NCBI RefSeq assembly: GCF_002259485.1
Contig: NZ_NPGA01000011.1
Coordinates: 171,570-235,569, forward strand
Source of the DNA: Rhodococcus sp. 14-1411-2a
Lineage (GTDB): Bacteria > Actinomycetota > Actinomycetes > Mycobacteriales > Mycobacteriaceae
Length of the DNA: 64,000 nucleotides
Direction: 5' to 3'
Made by a program: the position numbers and the translations under genes. The notes under the pieces were generated by a model. That model searched no databases, had not been told where the DNA came from, and saw nothing but the letters and a program-made list of their open reading frames with translations. Below are positions 52,031 through 60,662 of this stretch, one piece after another (position 1 is the first letter of the stretch; each line of letters opens with the position of its first letter).

Positions 52031-52099
52031 GTACGAATCTCCAGTAATTTCGGCGGCCGCGTCGAATTCTCGGTGGATGGGATCAGCTGAGCGATTGTG

Positions 52100-52531
52100 T
52101 CACTCACTCGCTGTTCGACGGTTCGGTTGACGGGAACCCGATCGCGGACGACGGGGTTGCTTGGGCGCGGGGACGGCCCCGAGGACATAGGACTGGACGA
52201 GGTGGTTCCAACTGCACGACCTACACACCTCGACCACGTGGACCGAGAACTCCTCCTGGGTCGCCGCGAGACGGACGAGTTCGTCCGCCGTTCTCGCCGA
52301 CCCGGACAGTGCCCCGAGCTTCTCACCGAACACCCAGGACACCAGCGTGAGCTGCTCCTTGCGGCAGATGGGGCACACCACATCGCTGCCACGTCCGTGG
52401 AACTTGGCGGCGCGAAGAAGGTACGGATCCGCATCACAGACCGCTGCGACGCCCGTCCTTCCGGAGTACACCTCGGCCAGCAGCGACCGACGCTGAAGGG
52501 CGTAGTCCACCACCTGTCGCTGAAGTCGCAC
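52100..52531 (-). CDS. DUF5318-family zinc-ribbon-like protein
   Basis: The 143-residue protein starts VRLQRQVVDYALQRRSLLAEVYSGRTG, has a cysteine pair VCPICRKEQL and a second pair EVCRSCSWNHL, a likely zinc site, and an Arg-rich tail. It occupies the Rv0049 position beside ponA1. The function is unknown. A longer frame reaching 52602 in another phase is not supported. Confidence 0.85.
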   Translation of the reverse strand: MRLQRQVVDYALQRRSLLAEVYSGRTGVAAVCDADPYLLRAAKFHGRGSDVVCPICRKEQLTLVSWVFGEKLGALSGSARTADELVRLAATQEEFSVHVVEVCRSCSWNHLVQSYVLGAVPAPKQPRRPRSGSRQPNRRTASE

Positions 52532-52722
52532 GAGGACCAGAGTACGTGCGGCCCCTCCGATGCGGACCTGCGAACCCCGCCTCGACGGCGAGCAGGGCCC
52601 ATTTCGGCCCTCGGAAACTACGCTCCACCTGTGCCGACGCGGTCTGCCCCTCGACGCAGGCGAGAGACGCAGATCGCACCGACGTCGATTCGGTGTGAGC
52701 TCCGGTCCCTACACTTGCTCGC

Positions 52723-53253
52723 ATGTCGGCCACATCGGGAATCCACGTGCGCCCCCGACGACACGGCGACCTGACCACTCTCCTGCCCATCCTGCAACGT
52801 GCGCACGAATTACACCGTTATCCCGTGCGCGCAGCGGCGGTGCGAGCCGACTGGCTTGCCCCACCGAACGAACTCGCGGCCTGGGTGGCCGAGTCCGACG
52901 ACGCCGTCGTCGGCCATGTCGCGCTGCACTCGACGGCGGCACCGGGAACCGATCCCGGCGCGGACGACGCAAGCGCGCAGTGGCGGCGAGCAACGGGGGT
53001 GGCTGCTGATCGACTCGCTGTGGTGTCGCGCTTGGTCACCGACGGTTCCGTACCGGGCAGTGGAACGACTCTGCTTGCACACGCGATCGATGCTGCGCGC
53101 GATGCAGGGCGCGTGGCGGTTCTGCTCGTCGAGCCGAGTAGCGCCGCCCTCGGCTTCTACCGCAGGCGAGGGTGGCAACAGATCGGGACGTCTGCGCAGC
53201 AGTGGGGCGAGTATCGAGTCGATGCCGTGCTGATGGTGGCACCGTCTCGCTGA
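52723..53253 (+). CDS. GNAT-family N-acetyltransferase
   Basis: The 176-residue protein begins VRPRRHGDLTTLLPILQRAHE, has WVAESDDAVVGHVAL and the acetyl-CoA segment LVTDGSVPGSGTTLLAHAIDAARDAG, in which the usual RGxGxG is replaced by PGSGTT, and ends ALGFYRRRGWQQIGT. TACACT (52710-52715) lies 7 nt before the ATG, suggesting a leaderless message. It is divergent from DUF5318. The substrate is unknown. Confidence 0.85.
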   Translation: MSATSGIHVRPRRHGDLTTLLPILQRAHELHRYPVRAAAVRADWLAPPNELAAWVAESDDAVVGHVALHSTAAPGTDPGADDASAQWRRATGVAADRLAVVSRLVTDGSVPGSGTTLLAHAIDAARDAGRVAVLLVEPSSAALGFYRRRGWQQIGTSAQQWGEYRVDAVLMVAPSR

Positions 53254-53288
53254 GCCGACTGGCCACGTGCACGTTCACCCGCGCTCGG

Positions 53289-53696
53289 TCACGCCGACAG
53301 TGCAAAAAACGCACACACCACTGCACCGCAGAGACGTACGCGGTCCGCCGATCGCAGCCGACTCATCAGGTGTTCGTTGCGTCCCGCACGCCCCAGTTCG
53401 CCATGGGTGGGGGCAGCCACGAAGGCAGTCGCCGACGCCGAGACCGCCGCGCCGCCGATGCTCGTCAAGACAACCGCATCGATCGGCCCGGACACCAACA
53501 CCCACAGACACGCAGCAGCGAGCAGTCCGTAGACCGGCCCGACGACGAGGGTTATCCGACGCGAGTGCGCGTCGTGGGCACGCGACCAGTCTTCGTCCGG
53601 AACCTCCGCCAGCGCCGGATAGACGACGCCGGTCACCACCATCTGAAAGCCCAGGTGGAGGGCCGCGGCGGCGAGAAGCGCGTCGACCGGGGTCAT
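53289..53696 (-). CDS. Small integral membrane protein
   Basis: From ATG 53696 the protein has 135 residues and four hydrophobic helices (DALLAAAALHLGFQMVVTGVVYPAL; ITLVVGPVYGLLAAACLWVL; AVVLTSIGGAAVSASATAFV; VRLCGAVVCAFFAL). TATCGT 7 nt upstream fits a leaderless start; an in-frame GTG at 53705 is an alternative. It is convergent with the acetyltransferase gene and divergent from the PadR gene. I do not recognise a named family. Confidence 0.72.
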   Translation of the reverse strand: MTPVDALLAAAALHLGFQMVVTGVVYPALAEVPDEDWSRAHDAHSRRITLVVGPVYGLLAAACLWVLVSGPIDAVVLTSIGGAAVSASATAFVAAPTHGELGRAGRNEHLMSRLRSADRVRLCGAVVCAFFALSA

Positions 53697-53733
53697 GTGT
53701 CGCACGATACGTGCACGGCCGAGTTGTCAGAAT

Positions 53734-53752
53734 ATGTATCGGCGCGATACAT
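53734..53752. promoter_or_regulatory. PadR-type operator
   Basis: The inverted repeat ATGTATCG-GCG-CGATACAT contains the ATGT...ACAT arms typical of PadR operators. It lies 65 bp before the padR-like start and 38 bp from the divergent membrane-protein start, so it can control both. PadR overlaps ino1 downstream, so inositol synthesis would be under the same control. Confidence 0.7.
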
Positions 53753-53817
53753 TCTTCGATAGTGCGGTCAATCGCATCGTCATGATGTGATCGTTGGATT
53801 CGAGAAGGGGGAGTTGC

Positions 53818-54408
53818 ATGCTCGAGCTCGCAATTCTCGGACTGCTTCTCGAATCACCCATGCACGGTTACGAGCTCCGCAAGCGGCTGACCGGCCTGCT
53901 CGGAGCTTTTCGAGCGTTTTCGTACGGATCGCTGTACCCGGCACTCCGTCGACTACAAACCGACGGACTCATCGCCGAGGACGCCGGTCCCGACTTGCTC
54001 GTGAAGAGACGAGCAAAACGGGTGTATCAGCTCACCCCGCTCGGCAGGGAACGATTTGCCGAACTGGTGGCCGACACCGGACCGCAGAACTACACCGACG
54101 ACGGATTCGGCGTACATCTTGCCTTCTTCAGTCGGACTCCCGCGGAAGCTCGAGTCCGCATTCTCGAAGGCAGACGTCGCCAGGTCGAGGAGCGCCGAGA
54201 AGGCCTCCGCGACGCTGTGGCCAAGGCGAACGGGACACTCGACCGCTACACCCGGCAGCTACATCAGCTCGGTCTCGAATCGAGCGAACGCGAGGTGCGC
54301 TGGCTCAACGAAGTCATCGCAGCCGAGCAGGCCGACCCCAACCCAGCACCGTCCCGCACAGCACCAAACAGGACAGTCAAGACAGAAGGAGAACCCGACC
54401 ATGGGTGA
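53818..54408 (+). CDS. PadR-family transcriptional regulator
   Basis: The 196-residue protein has an N-terminal PadR winged helix ([51 protein letters not shown], read as one domain) and a C-terminal helical dimerisation domain ([17 protein letters not shown]). ATG 53818 follows AAGGGGGAG. It overlaps ino1 by 8 bp, so the two are one operon. The same gene pair occurs in mycobacteria (Rv0047c next to ino1). Confidence 0.92.
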   Translation: MLELAILGLLLESPMHGYELRKRLTGLLGAFRAFSYGSLYPALRRLQTDGLIAEDAGPDLLVKRRAKRVYQLTPLGRERFAELVADTGPQNYTDDGFGVHLAFFSRTPAEARVRILEGRRRQVEERREGLRDAVAKANGTLDRYTRQLHQLGLESSEREVRWLNEVIAAEQADPNPAPSRTAPNRTVKTEGEPDHG

Positions 54409-55483
54409 GAACAACAACGCAATCCGCGTGGCCATTGTGGGTGTGGGCAACTGCGCCTCATCCCTGGTCCAGGGTGTCGAGTACTACAAGGACGCGGACG
54501 AGAACGCCACCGTCCCCGGCCTCATGCACGTCATGTTCGGCAAGTACCACGTCCGCGACGTCGAGTTCGTCGCCGCGTTCGACGTGGACGCCAAGAAGGT
54601 CGGCTTCGATCTCTCCGAGGCCATCTTCTCCAGCGAGAACAACACCATCAAGATCGCCGACGTACCCCCGAAGGACGTCCACGTCCTGCGCGGACCGACC
54701 CTCGACGGTCTCGGCAAGTACTACCGCGAGACCATCACCGAGGCCGACGGCGACGCCGTCGACGTAGCGCAGGCCCTGCGCGACGCCAAGGTGGACGTGC
54801 TCGTGTCCTACCTCCCCGTCGGATCCGAAGAAGCCGACAAGTTCTACGCACAGGCCGCCATCGACGCAGGCGTCGCCTTCGTCAACGCGCTGCCCGTCTT
54901 CATCGCCTCGGATCCCGTCTGGGCCAAGAAGTTCGAGGACGCTGGCGTCCCCATCGTCGGCGACGACATCAAGAGCCAGGTCGGTGCCACCATCACCCAC
55001 CGCGTCATGGCCAAGCTCTTCGAAGACCGCGGCGTGCAGCTCGACCGCACCATGCAGCTCAACGTCGGCGGCAACATGGACTTCCTCAACATGCTCGAGC
55101 GCACCCGCCTCGAGTCGAAGAAGATCTCCAAGACCCAGGCCGTCACGTCGAACCTGCAGAAGGAATTCAACGCCAAGGACGTCCACATCGGACCGTCCGA
55201 CCACGTCGGCTGGCTCGACGACCGCAAGTGGGCCTACGTCCGCCTCGAAGGCCGCGCCTTCGGTGACGTTCCCCTGAGCCTCGAGTACAAGCTCGAAGTA
55301 TGGGACTCGCCCAACTCCGCAGGCGTCATCATCGACGCAGTCCGCGCCGCGAAAATCGCCAAGGACCGCGGAATCGGTGGACCGGTCATCCCGGCTTCGG
55401 CCTACCTGATGAAGAGCCCCCCGAAGCAGCTGGCCGACGACGTCGCCCGCGAGCAGCTGGAAGCGTTCATCATCGACGCATAA
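54401..55483 (+). CDS. ino1: Myo-inositol-1-phosphate synthase
   Basis: The 360-residue protein converts glucose 6-phosphate to myo-inositol 1-phosphate, an NAD-dependent step needed for phosphatidylinositol, PIM lipids and mycothiol. Evidence: NAD-binding [16 protein letters not shown] (residues 10-25), [43 protein letters not shown] (catalytic region), [13 protein letters not shown] and [37 protein letters not shown]. The length matches actinobacterial enzymes. The ATG has AGAAGGAGAA upstream and overlaps the padR-like stop. Confidence 0.97.
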   Translation: MGENNNAIRVAIVGVGNCASSLVQGVEYYKDADENATVPGLMHVMFGKYHVRDVEFVAAFDVDAKKVGFDLSEAIFSSENNTIKIADVPPKDVHVLRGPTLDGLGKYYRETITEADGDAVDVAQALRDAKVDVLVSYLPVGSEEADKFYAQAAIDAGVAFVNALPVFIASDPVWAKKFEDAGVPIVGDDIKSQVGATITHRVMAKLFEDRGVQLDRTMQLNVGGNMDFLNMLERTRLESKKISKTQAVTSNLQKEFNAKDVHIGPSDHVGWLDDRKWAYVRLEGRAFGDVPLSLEYKLEVWDSPNSAGVIIDAVRAAKIAKDRGIGGPVIPASAYLMKSPPKQLADDVAREQLEAFIIDA

Positions 55484-55506
55484 GTGCCTGCGACAGTGGT
55501 GTGACT

Positions 55507-55526
55507 GAGTGCCTGCGACGGCACTC
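55507..55526 (+). terminator. Short hairpin after ino1
   Basis: GAGTGCC-TGCGAC-GGCACTC forms a 7-bp stem 24 nt after the ino1 stop. AGTGCCTGCGAC is also present as a direct repeat just before it (55483-55494). No T-run follows. It is probably the first of two elements ending the ino1 transcript. Confidence 0.45.
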
Positions 55527-55552
55527 ATCCGCGCCACGGCCCCCGCCCGCCA

Positions 55553-55610
55553 GTCCACTCGATGTGACATTGACCCCCGAAAAGGCCACTGAATGTCACA
55601 TCGAGTGGAC
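55553..55610. repeat. Perfect 19-bp inverted repeat with 20-nt spacer
   Basis: The arms at 55553-55571 and 55592-55610 are perfect reverse complements; the left arm begins GTCCACTCGATGTGAC. The spacer contains CCCCCGAAAAGG. It lies between ino1 and a convergent gene, 15 bp before the latter's stop. It could be a bidirectional terminator without a T-run or one copy of a dispersed palindromic repeat. Confidence 0.8.
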
Positions 55611-55624
55611 CGGTGGGCGTTCGT

Positions 55625-55975
55625 CTATCCCGCCGCGGTGATTTCTCGTGGATCGAATGTCACCCGGATTTCTTTGATGTATCCGTCCTCGATTCGCTGC
55701 CAATTGGCGGTGCTTGCCGGGGAGGCGATCGACGTGTGCAGATCGAACCACGTCAGTACGTTGGGGCCGTCCACGAAGACGTGGGCGATATCGATGTCGG
55801 TGACGATCTCCGACATTCCTTTCAATCCCGCCACACATTCCGCGCCGTTGGCCGCTGTGCCCAGTGGCCCCCGGAATGTCGCGTCCTCGTGCAGGATCGA
55901 CGCCAGGGTGTCGAAATCTTTGCTTTTCCAGGCCTCGAAGTAGGTTGCGGCAACTTCTTTCGGTGTCCGTGTCAT
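55625..55975 (-). CDS. SnoaL-like (NTF2-fold) protein
   Basis: The 116-residue protein has the SnoaL/NTF2 pattern: EVAATYFEAWKSKDFDTLASILHEDATFRGPLGTAANGAECVAGLKG, then TWFDLHT and YIKEIRVTFDPREI. Such proteins are small barrels used as isomerases, hydrolases or ligand-binding proteins. ATG 55975 is chosen because MTRTPKEVAATYF is a natural start. A single-gene unit. Confidence 0.85.
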   Translation of the reverse strand: MTRTPKEVAATYFEAWKSKDFDTLASILHEDATFRGPLGTAANGAECVAGLKGMSEIVTDIDIAHVFVDGPNVLTWFDLHTSIASPASTANWQRIEDGYIKEIRVTFDPREITAAG

Positions 55976-56083
55976 GACCTCGAGTCTCGAGCGCACCGGG
56001 TCAGAAGTCCAACAGTTGCTTCCGATGACCATCAGAAGTTCTACTCATAGCCGCAGCTGAAGCTAGCGCGCTATCGTGTGCTG

Positions 56084-56503
56084 GTGGCCATCGATCCCAC
56101 GTCCAAGCATCCGGTCCTCGAACGCGTCCGCGCGCTGGCCTTCGCCTATCCCGAGGTGTCCGAGAAGATCTCCCACGGACGGCCTACCTTCCGCACGTCC
56201 TCGGTCTTCGTGTACTTCGGCGGTGGCGTCAAAGGCGGCGACCAACACGACCTCTCGATCCTGGTCAAATGCGAGAGCGCCGAGGAACAGCGTGCCTGCG
56301 AGCTCGAACCCCGGTACTTCCACCCCGCCTACCTCGGACCGGCCGGCTGGGTGGGATTCGACCTCTCCGACGCCGACGACGACGTCTGGGCCGAGGCCGC
56401 CGAACTGATCGACTGCAGCTACCGCGTGACTGCCCCGAAGCGCAACGTCGCCAGACTCGATGCCGGTGAGGGTCCGAATCTGGATGTTCAGCAGTGGAAC
56501 TGA
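56084..56503 (+). CDS. MmcQ/YjbR-family DNA-binding-like protein
   Basis: From GTG 56084 the protein has 139 residues with the MmcQ/YjbR pattern: ERVRALAFAYPEVSEKISHGRPTFRTSSVFVYF, DLSILVKC and PGAWVGFDLSD-like segment GPAGWVGFDLSDADDDVWAEAAELIDCSYRVTAPKRNV read in parts. TATCGT at 56072-56077 lies 6 nt before GTG 56084, so leaderless translation from there is favoured over GTG 56078. Members have a CyaY-like fold; the role is unknown. It overlaps the LysR gene by 10 bp. Confidence 0.83.
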   Translation: MAIDPTSKHPVLERVRALAFAYPEVSEKISHGRPTFRTSSVFVYFGGGVKGGDQHDLSILVKCESAEEQRACELEPRYFHPAYLGPAGWVGFDLSDADDDVWAEAAELIDCSYRVTAPKRNVARLDAGEGPNLDVQQWN

Positions 56504-57381
56504 GGCAGCTGGAGTACTTCGTCGCCGTGGCCGAGGAAGCGAACTTCACCCGCGCCGCTGCCCGAGTTCACATCAGCCAATCCGGCGTCAGCGCCCAGAT
56601 CCGCGCGCTCGAACGAGAACTCGGTGCCGAATTGATCGACAGATCCGGCGGTACAGCAACATTGACCACCGCAGGCAAGGCCGCGCTGACACACGCCCGT
56701 GCGACTCTGGCCGCCGCCGACTCGGTTCGGCAATCCGTCGACGATGTTGCCGGACTTCTACGCGGATCCGTCCGGATCGGCATGGTGACCGCGTGCACCG
56801 TCCCACAACTGTTCGACGCGTTGGCCCGCTTCCGTTCGGCGTATCCCGGCGTCGAACTTGCTCTGCAGGAGGGGAATTCGGATCGTCTGGTAGCCGATGT
56901 GCGCTCCGGGGATTTGGATCTCGCACTGGTCGGCGTCGCGGCTCGGGCCCCGGACGGACTGGAATCGATGGTGATCGTCGAGGAACGAATCTGCGCGGCC
57001 GTGTCACCGAACCATCCGTTGGCATCGCTCGAGCGGGCGACGTTGGCGCAGGTGAATCGCTACCCGATCGTCTCGCTTCCCGTGGGTACCGGAGTGCGGG
57101 CGGTGTTCGACCGTGACTGCGCCGGAGCGGGACTGTCGCCGTCGATCACGTTGCAGGCCAGCGCTCCCGACGCAGTCACCGACCTCGCTGCACGCGGCCT
57201 AGGGGTGGCAATTCTGAGCGCATCGATGCTCGATACCTACGGCGATCGACTGACTGTGGTGGAGCTGGCGGATTCGACCACGGCAGCGCTGTTGGCTCTC
57301 GTCTGGACCCCGAAACCGAACGCCGCGTCGGCGAGGTTGGTCTCGATGACGCAGGATGCCTTCAGTATCACCGTGAGCTGA
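56494..57381 (+). CDS. LysR-family transcriptional regulator
   Basis: The 295-residue protein has the LysR helix-turn-helix (ELRQLEYFVAVAEEANFTRAAARVHISQSGVSAQIRALERELGAELIDR) and a two-lobe effector domain (GSVRIGMVTACTVPQLFDALARFRSAYPGVELAL). GTG 56494 overlaps the end of the MmcQ-like gene. The usual divergent target gene is absent: upstream is a same-strand gene, so its target lies elsewhere or is its own operon. Confidence 0.92.
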   Translation: MELRQLEYFVAVAEEANFTRAAARVHISQSGVSAQIRALERELGAELIDRSGGTATLTTAGKAALTHARATLAAADSVRQSVDDVAGLLRGSVRIGMVTACTVPQLFDALARFRSAYPGVELALQEGNSDRLVADVRSGDLDLALVGVAARAPDGLESMVIVEERICAAVSPNHPLASLERATLAQVNRYPIVSLPVGTGVRAVFDRDCAGAGLSPSITLQASAPDAVTDLAARGLGVAILSASMLDTYGDRLTVVELADSTTAALLALVWTPKPNAASARLVSMTQDAFSITVS

Positions 57382-57468
57382 GCCTAGGCGAAACAAGAGT
57401 CGTTCGGCGCGACTGTCGGGACCTCCTACCCCAGCGCCGGATGCACACGCGAACCTACGGTCGAGGAC

Positions 57469-57837
57469 ATGAAAACTCCCACCTTCCGTCAGCGTCTTCG
57501 CTACGACGCCGGCGGCGTACTTCCGGAAGACCTACGGGATTGGGTCCTCCACGACCTGACGGGGCGTGGATCCACTCCACGCTATCTGGCCCGATTCCTT
57601 GTTCCACTCGTCGCCGTGCTCCTGCTGTTCCTCCTGTTTCCAGGGCCGAACTGGATCGCAGCTCTGATGATGCTGCTGATCATCATTCCGGTCGTCTACT
57701 TCGCCTCGGGATTGCATCTGGTGTATCGCGCGTTCCGGCTCGGGCAACACGGGATCGACGCAGCCTCGATTCCACGCGCGACGCCCAGCGCTAAGCGCGA
57801 CCGCAAGACCTACGAGGCCAACTACAGGCACCCGTGA
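57469..57837 (+). CDS. DUF5313-family membrane protein
   Basis: The 122-residue protein has the DUF5313 pattern: YDAGGVLPEDLRDWVLHDLTGRGSTPRYLARFLVPLVAVLLLFLLFPGPNWIAALMMLLIIIPVVYFASG, read as a cytoplasmic start followed by two membrane helices, then a basic tail. GAGGAC precedes the ATG, but TACGGT 7 nt upstream also fits a leaderless start. The function is unknown; it occurs mainly in actinobacteria. Confidence 0.83.
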   Translation: MKTPTFRQRLRYDAGGVLPEDLRDWVLHDLTGRGSTPRYLARFLVPLVAVLLLFLLFPGPNWIAALMMLLIIIPVVYFASGLHLVYRAFRLGQHGIDAASIPRATPSAKRDRKTYEANYRHP

Positions 57838-57884
57838 CCACCACAGCCGATACCCGACCGAAAACAGCACAGGACAAGGCAACC

Positions 57885-58610
57885 ATGACCAGCACCCAGA
57901 CAGAGCCCGCAACCGACGTCGGAATGCCACGAATCGGAGACCGCGCGCCGTCGTTCACCGCAGTCACCACGCAAGGGCCGATCGACTTCCCTGCCGACTA
58001 CCGCGGAAAATGGGTCATTTTCTTCTCGCACCCCGCAGATTTCACACCCGTCTGCACCAGTGAGTTCATCACATTCGCCGCCATGTCCGACGAATTGCGC
58101 GAGTACAACACCGAATTGGTCGGACTGTCGATCGATGGTCTGTACAGCCATATAGCGTGGTTGCGCACGATCAAGGACAAGATCAGTTTCAACGGGATGT
58201 CCGGCATCGAGGTCAAATTTCCTTTGGTCGAGGACATCTCGATGGACATCGCCCGCGCGTACGGCATGATCATGCCCGGCGAGAGCTCGTCGAAGGCAGT
58301 GCGGGCGGTGTTCGTCGTGGACCCGAAGAGTGTGGTGCGCGCAGTGATCTACTACCCGCTGAGCACCGGTCGGAACTTCGACGAGATCCTGCGTCTGATC
58401 AAGGCACTGCAGACCGCAGACGCATTCGACGTTGCGACGCCGGCAGATTGGCGCCCGGGCGACCCGGTCATCGTGCCACCGGCCGGTTCGTGCGGTACTG
58501 CCGCGGACCGAATGGACGGTACCGATTCCGACGTGGAATGCCAGGATTGGTTCTTCTGCACACGGTCGATCAGTGCAGAAGACATCGAAGGTGCCATCCG
58601 CGCACGCTGA
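57885..58610 (+). CDS. Peroxiredoxin of the Prx6/archaeal Tpx type
   Basis: The 241-residue protein reduces peroxides. The peroxidatic cysteine is C57 in FSHPADFTPVCTSEF, with Pro and Thr in place, and the FVVDPKSVVRAVIYYP strand is typical. The C-terminal extension carries C203 and the pair C219 and C225 (ECQDWFFC), as in the 250-residue archaeal 2-Cys peroxiredoxins where these serve as resolving cysteines. ATG 57885 follows AAGG; an earlier in-frame GTG at 57834 overlapping the DUF5313 stop (GTGA) is an alternative. Confidence 0.9.
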   Translation: MTSTQTEPATDVGMPRIGDRAPSFTAVTTQGPIDFPADYRGKWVIFFSHPADFTPVCTSEFITFAAMSDELREYNTELVGLSIDGLYSHIAWLRTIKDKISFNGMSGIEVKFPLVEDISMDIARAYGMIMPGESSSKAVRAVFVVDPKSVVRAVIYYPLSTGRNFDEILRLIKALQTADAFDVATPADWRPGDPVIVPPAGSCGTAADRMDGTDSDVECQDWFFCTRSISAEDIEGAIRAR

Positions 58611-58613
58611 GAG

Positions 58614-58787
58614 TCAGCGAATCTTCTTGACGGTGAACCACAGTGCGACAAGCAGACCCAGCAGCGCCAGCGACGGCAGTACGCCGGGATCACCTCCGAT
58701 GATCCCGGCGACAGCGAACCCGAGCGCCACCAGCGCGAAGAATCCCAGAATGCCCGCCAACAGCTGCAGATGATCCTGTGCCGTCAC
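58614..58787 (-). CDS. 57-residue membrane protein ending the ABC importer operon
   Basis: A short gene with GTG start at 58787 overlapping the stop of the permease gene (GTGA). The protein is MTAQDHLQLLAG then two hydrophobic helices (ILGFFALVALGFAVAGIIGG and VLPSLALLGLLVALWFTV) and a basic end KKIR. It is translationally coupled to the permease and has the same high third-position GC. It occupies the place where an ATPase gene would be expected. It may be a small regulatory or stabilising subunit; no family is recognised. Confidence 0.7.
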   Translation of the reverse strand: MTAQDHLQLLAGILGFFALVALGFAVAGIIGGDPGVLPSLALLGLLVALWFTVKKIR

Positions 58788-59605
58788 GACTTGACGCCGC
58801 CTGCGGTCAAGCCCGAGATGATGCGGCGTTGGAACAGCAGCACCATGATCACCAGCGGGATGGCCACGATGGTCCCGGCGGCCATGATTGCCGCATACGG
58901 CACCACGAGCGGATCGTTGCCGGTGAACCGCGCGATGGCCACGGTCACCGGCTCGGTGCTGTCACTCGAGAGCTGACTCGCCAGCAGGTACTCGTTCACC
59001 GCTGCGATGAACGCGAGGATGGCGGTGGTGAACAGGGCAGGTGCGGCAAGTGGAAGCATCACCAATCGGAAGGCCTGGAAGCGTCCGGCGCCGTCGATCC
59101 GGGCGGCTTCTTCGAGCTCCCAGGGCAATTCGGCGAAGAACGCCGCCAGCGTGTAGATCGTCAATGGCAGTACGAACGAGATGTTCGGGATGATCATGGC
59201 CTGATAGCTGCCGATCCATCCGATGTTGGTGAAGAACTGGAACAGCGGGGTGACCAGCGCGACGACCGGGAACATCGAGGCTCCCAGAATGATGCCCGTC
59301 ACCACGTACTTGAAGCGAAAGTCGATGCGCGAGAGTGCATACGCAGTGAAGACACCGATGGTCAGCGCGATCAGCGTGGTCGCTCCGCCGACGATGAGGC
59401 TGTTGCCCACCGCCCGCAGAAAGTTGTTGCCGTTCGCGGTCGACAGGGCATTTTCGAAATTTTCCCACGTGACATGCGTCGGCCACGGCGTCGTGTCGAA
59501 GGTGTAGCGCGGGTCGCGGAACGCGGTGACGACCATCCAGTAGAACGGTGCCAGTCCCCACACGAGAATGACGACGACGCCGAGATAGATGCGAGCCTGC
59601 TTCAT
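58784..59605 (-). CDS. Carbohydrate ABC transporter permease 2 (SugB/MalG-like)
   Basis: The 273-residue protein has six membrane helices and the MalG-type EAA loop EEAARIDGAGRFQAFRLVMLPLAAPAL, which docks the ATPase. The N-terminus YLGVVVILVWGLAPFYWMVVTAF and DPRYTFDTTPWPTHVTWENF are typical of the family. The ATG overlaps the stop of the first permease by 4 bp (ATGA). With the partner permease and the binding lipoprotein it imports an oligosaccharide or disaccharide. Confidence 0.92.
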   Translation of the reverse strand: MKQARIYLGVVVILVWGLAPFYWMVVTAFRDPRYTFDTTPWPTHVTWENFENALSTANGNNFLRAVGNSLIVGGATTLIALTIGVFTAYALSRIDFRFKYVVTGIILGASMFPVVALVTPLFQFFTNIGWIGSYQAMIIPNISFVLPLTIYTLAAFFAELPWELEEAARIDGAGRFQAFRLVMLPLAAPALFTTAILAFIAAVNEYLLASQLSSDSTEPVTVAIARFTGNDPLVVPYAAIMAAGTIVAIPLVIMVLLFQRRIISGLTAGGVKS

Positions 59606-60648
59606 CGGCCGGCCCCCTTACGCTGATTGTCCTGAGTGGCAACAGCATTGGCACCGAGGAACTTGACCAGGACGAACGCCACGACGAAGATCATGACGAA
59701 CGAGATGGTCGACAGTGCCGCAGCGCTGTTGAATCCCTGCCGGATCTGCTCCACCACCAGGATCGAGATGGTTCGAGTGGCGGGGTTGCCTTCGGTGAGG
59801 ATGGCGGGCAGGTCGTACATCCGCAGCGCGTCCATGGTGCGGAACAGAATTGCGACCATCAGCGCGGGCTTGACCAGTGGCAGCGTGATCTTGGTGAAAC
59901 GCTGCCATGCCGACGCACCGTCGACGCGAGCTGCCTCGTAGACGTCCGCCGGGATCATCTGTAGCCCGGCCAGGATCAGCAGCGCCATGAACGGCGTCGT
60001 CTTCCAGACATCGGCGATGATGACCGCGAAACGCGCGGGCCATGCGTCACCGGTCCACAGAATGTTCGTTCCCAGAATGCGATTGGCGATACCGTCGTAC
60101 GCGAAGATGAAGTACCAGAGCTTGGCTGTGACCGCCGTCGGGATGGCCCACGGGATCAGGATCGCGGCGCGCAGCAGGGCCCGTCCGGCGAAGGTCTTGC
60201 CCATGATCACGGCCATGGCGAAGCCGATGACCAGTTCGATGGACACCGTCACGACGGTGAAGAACGCGGTGTTGCCGACCGCGCCCCAGAACTGAGAACC
60301 GAGAGTTCCCGGTGGGCAGGGCACCAGCGTGCCCGACGCCGACGTGCATTGCTGCAGTATCCAATGCGTGTAATTGGCGAAACCCGCAGAGCCACCGGAG
60401 ACGAACATGCCGGTGGCCGGATCGAGACCGGGATCCTTGGAGAACGACATCACCAGAGCTCGAACGACCGGGTAGACGATGACGATCGCGAGGATCACCA
60501 GCGTCGGTGCGATCAGCAGCCACGCCCGACCAGGCGTCAGGCCGAAACGCTTGTTCTTGGACCGCACATGCCGACCGCGGCCGGGGGACGAGCCCCCGGC
60601 CGCGGTGGTTGCGCCGGCCCCACTGGTCACACCAGCAGGTACAGCCAT
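59602..60648 (-). CDS. Carbohydrate ABC transporter permease 1 (SugA/MalF-like)
   Basis: The 348-residue protein has a Gly/Arg-rich cytoplasmic N-terminus of about 40 residues, six or more membrane helices starting WLLIAPTLVILAIVIVYPVVRALVMSF, a periplasmic loop with two cysteines (QQCTSASGTLVPCPPG) and the EAA loop YEAARVDGASAWQRFTKITLPLVKPAL. It lies 14 bp after the binding-protein gene and overlaps the second permease. The longer periplasmic loop is unlike plain MalF and may touch the binding protein. Confidence 0.92.
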   Translation of the reverse strand: MAVPAGVTSGAGATTAAGGSSPGRGRHVRSKNKRFGLTPGRAWLLIAPTLVILAIVIVYPVVRALVMSFSKDPGLDPATGMFVSGGSAGFANYTHWILQQCTSASGTLVPCPPGTLGSQFWGAVGNTAFFTVVTVSIELVIGFAMAVIMGKTFAGRALLRAAILIPWAIPTAVTAKLWYFIFAYDGIANRILGTNILWTGDAWPARFAVIIADVWKTTPFMALLILAGLQMIPADVYEAARVDGASAWQRFTKITLPLVKPALMVAILFRTMDALRMYDLPAILTEGNPATRTISILVVEQIRQGFNSAAALSTISFVMIFVVAFVLVKFLGANAVATQDNQRKGAGR

Positions 60649-60662
60649 TGGTTCTCCCGAAA

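Noticed and set aside
58437..58600. A selenocysteine or frameshift in the peroxiredoxin C-terminus.
   Set aside because: The frame is open, and the Cys-rich end ECQDWFFC matches the long 2-Cys Prx6-type architecture, so no special decoding is needed.
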